A DNA stretch of 64,000 nt, from positions 62,001 to 126,000 of the forward strand of contig NZ_JABMCB010000198.1 of assembly GCF_013359935.1 (NCBI RefSeq), given 5' to 3'. The notes beneath the pieces are model-generated. The model saw only the letters and a list, made by a program, of their open reading frames with translations. It was not told where the DNA came from and ran no database searches. Every line of letters begins with the position of its first letter. Within the stretch, counting starts at the first letter, position 1. Positions 62,937 to 64,000 of this stretch are shown piece after piece. Source of the DNA: Paenibacillus xylanilyticus. GTDB taxonomy: Bacteria; Bacillota; Bacilli; Paenibacillales; Paenibacillaceae. Position numbers and translations under genes: made by a program.

Positions 62937-62966
62937 TTGACAATGATAATCATTATCACATATGAT
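62937..62966 (+). promoter_or_regulatory. Flavodoxin promoter containing a Fur box
   Basis: TTGACA (62937-62942), 18-base spacer, TATGAT (62961-62966). The Fur box GACAATGATAATCATTATC (62939-62957) matches 18 of 19 consensus positions and covers the -35 and spacer, so Fe-Fur should block RNA polymerase. Confidence 0.88.
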
Positions 62967-63033
62967 TTTGATAATTCAAAGTTCCTTTTAATCGTTTGAT
63001 CTAGATGACTAAGATAAAGTGAGGGAAAAATAG

Positions 63034-63486
63034 ATGGCTAAATTGTTGGTTGCTTATGCGAGCATGACCGGGAATACGGAAGAAATTGCAGAATTGATTG
63101 TGGAGGGAATTACTCAGGGTGGGCATGAAGTGGTCCTCAAGGACGTTATGGATTGTAATGCAGCCGATGTGCTGGATTATGATGGCTTCCTTATTGGTGT
63201 GTACACATGGGGAGATGGCGAGCTGCCGGATGAATTCCTTGATTTTTACGAAGAGCTGGATGAACTGGACCTAAGCGGCAAACGAGCGGCTGTCTTCGGA
63301 AGTGGAGACACTTCTTATGAGCAATTTTGCGGGGCAGTGGACCTGGCTGCTGCGAAGCTGCAGGAACGTGGGGCGGAGGTATCTCCAGAGATGCTGAAGA
63401 TTGAATACAGTCCTATGGAGCAGGAGAAGGATACTTGCCGTGATTTTGGCAAACGCTTCGCCGCTGCCGGATTACAGGTATCCTAG
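63034..63486 (+). CDS. Flavodoxin
   Basis: 150-aa FMN electron carrier that replaces ferredoxin under iron limitation. FMN phosphate loop SMTGNTEE near residue 10, then GVYTWGDGELP and the FGSGDTSYEQFCGA loop that flanks the flavin. GAGGG lies upstream. The Fur-box promoter fits iron-starvation induction. Confidence 0.95.
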   Translation: MAKLLVAYASMTGNTEEIAELIVEGITQGGHEVVLKDVMDCNAADVLDYDGFLIGVYTWGDGELPDEFLDFYEELDELDLSGKRAAVFGSGDTSYEQFCGAVDLAAAKLQERGAEVSPEMLKIEYSPMEQEKDTCRDFGKRFAAAGLQVS

Positions 63487-63491
63487 AGATC

Positions 63492-64000
63492 GTGAGAAAA
63501 CTTAATGTTCAGGCAGCCGTGCAACCGAAAGGTGCAGACAATCCGGAGCGATTGCTTGAAGATTATAAATTGGAGGAGATGCTGCGCAGCCCGCATCGGT
63601 TCATTCGCCCAGAACCGGAGGCTGCTCAGCGCTCCCCGCTGCAATGGAGACACCGTGTTCAGTATGCGGTCAGTCATGCGGTCAACGCCTTTTATAGTAT
63701 GGACCCCGATGTGCGCAAGGAGGTCCCGGTACAATATTTGCTCGAAAAATGGTGGCCCAAAAAGGCAACGGGTTTTGATTCAGTCCTTCATTACTGGGAT
63801 GTAAAAAATAAAATGATCGATGAGTTGTCGCTGGCAATCGCCATGAACGATGACTTGAAGCATCCAGTGATCCTGTTCGAACAGTGGAGAACCGAAATTC
63901 CTTCACTCTCGATGCATTTGTCGATGATTTTCCAGGCTGCATGGCAACCTGAAGGATGGGACTCTCTGCTCGTTCAGAAATTCATGGTGGTTCATGATCC
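63492..64000 (+). CDS. Unidentified protein, 3' end outside window
   Basis: Open frame from GTG 63492 to the window edge (about 169 codons, no stop). The product begins MRKLNVQAAVQPKG and contains a Trp- and His-rich stretch (VQYLLEKWWPKK, VLHYWDVKNKM, AWQPEGWDSL). It starts 5 bases after the flavodoxin stop with a weak ribosome site, so it may be in the Fur-regulated unit. It looks like a soluble nuclease- or PD-(D/E)XK-type N-terminal region, but I cannot name it. Confidence 0.6.
   Translation, partial: MRKLNVQAAVQPKGADNPERLLEDYKLEEMLRSPHRFIRPEPEAAQRSPLQWRHRVQYAVSHAVNAFYSMDPDVRKEVPVQYLLEKWWPKKATGFDSVLHYWDVKNKMIDELSLAIAMNDDLKHPVILFEQWRTEIPSLSMHLSMIFQAAWQPEGWDSLLVQKFMVVHD

Overview
The window is a stretch of chromosome from a Gram-positive, spore-former-type member of the Bacillota. 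It most resembles Paenibacillus or a close relative. The gene order birA-panBCD-dinG-(ypmB-like)-asnS-dnaD-nth is the Bacillus-type order with insertions. The window also has SLH-domain and copper-amine-oxidase-N-domain wall proteins, a T-box leader, Rex, a two-GTPase bacterial dynamin and parEC, and its GC content is moderate. There are no rRNA or tRNA genes, insertion sequences, prophage genes or CRISPR arrays. It reads as core genome with a few lineage-specific modules. These assignments come from reading motifs, not from database searches.

Layout. 1-3.1 kb: 3' end of birA, a probable structured leader with a terminator, then panB-panC-panD (pantothenate). 3.1-9.5 kb: TPR protein, dinG, rex overlapping an MTA/SAH-deaminase-type amidohydrolase, and a YpmB-like membrane protein. 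9.5-11.8 kb: a structured non-coding region, a small signal-anchored protein, and a compact FtsH-like protease without an extracytoplasmic domain. 11.9-16.2 kb: 3-hydroxyacyl-CoA dehydrogenase, ackA, asnS, dnaD. 16.3-18.7 kb: ECF sigma factor (apparently starting at ATT), a membrane anti-sigma candidate, and a membrane protein built from three related units. 18.7-27.4 kb: minus-strand genes in which proB-proA-proC sits between methionine-salvage genes (mtnE upstream; mtnW-mtnX-mtnB downstream), with a proline-type T-box in front of proB; mtnU is divergent. 27.8-31.3 kb: LysR regulator divergent from leuCD, with a Fur-box-like site at the leuC promoter.

31.4-38.2 kb: an envelope module of two tandem three-domain N-acetylmuramoyl-L-alanine amidases, a GerMN-type lipoprotein, and an SLH protein made of repeated beta-rich units. 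38.2-43.3 kb: nth, a 90-aa protein, and a DynA-type double dynamin with a very GC-rich Ala/Pro/Arg linker. 43.4-48.9 kb: a heterodimeric ABC exporter with one degenerate ATP site, purT and a GNAT acetyltransferase. 49.2-53.2 kb: secreted CAP-domain protein behind a promoter with two palindromes, then an SGNH hydrolase overlapping an ABC-2-type ATPase and permease. 53.2-57.7 kb: parE-parC. 57.9-60.6 kb: two MarR regulators, the second overlapping a 14-TM drug transporter and preceded by a perfect palindrome. 60.7-62.8 kb: minus-strand alkyltransferase-like protein, RluA-type pseudouridine synthase and SAM methyltransferase. 63.0-64.0 kb: flavodoxin behind a near-perfect Fur box, then a gene cut by the window edge.

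The points most worth a second look are the mixed proline/methionine-salvage operon, the panB leader RNA, the compact FtsH with a co-encoded extracytoplasmic partner, the Fur box at leuCD, and the sigma/anti-sigma/three-unit membrane protein operon.
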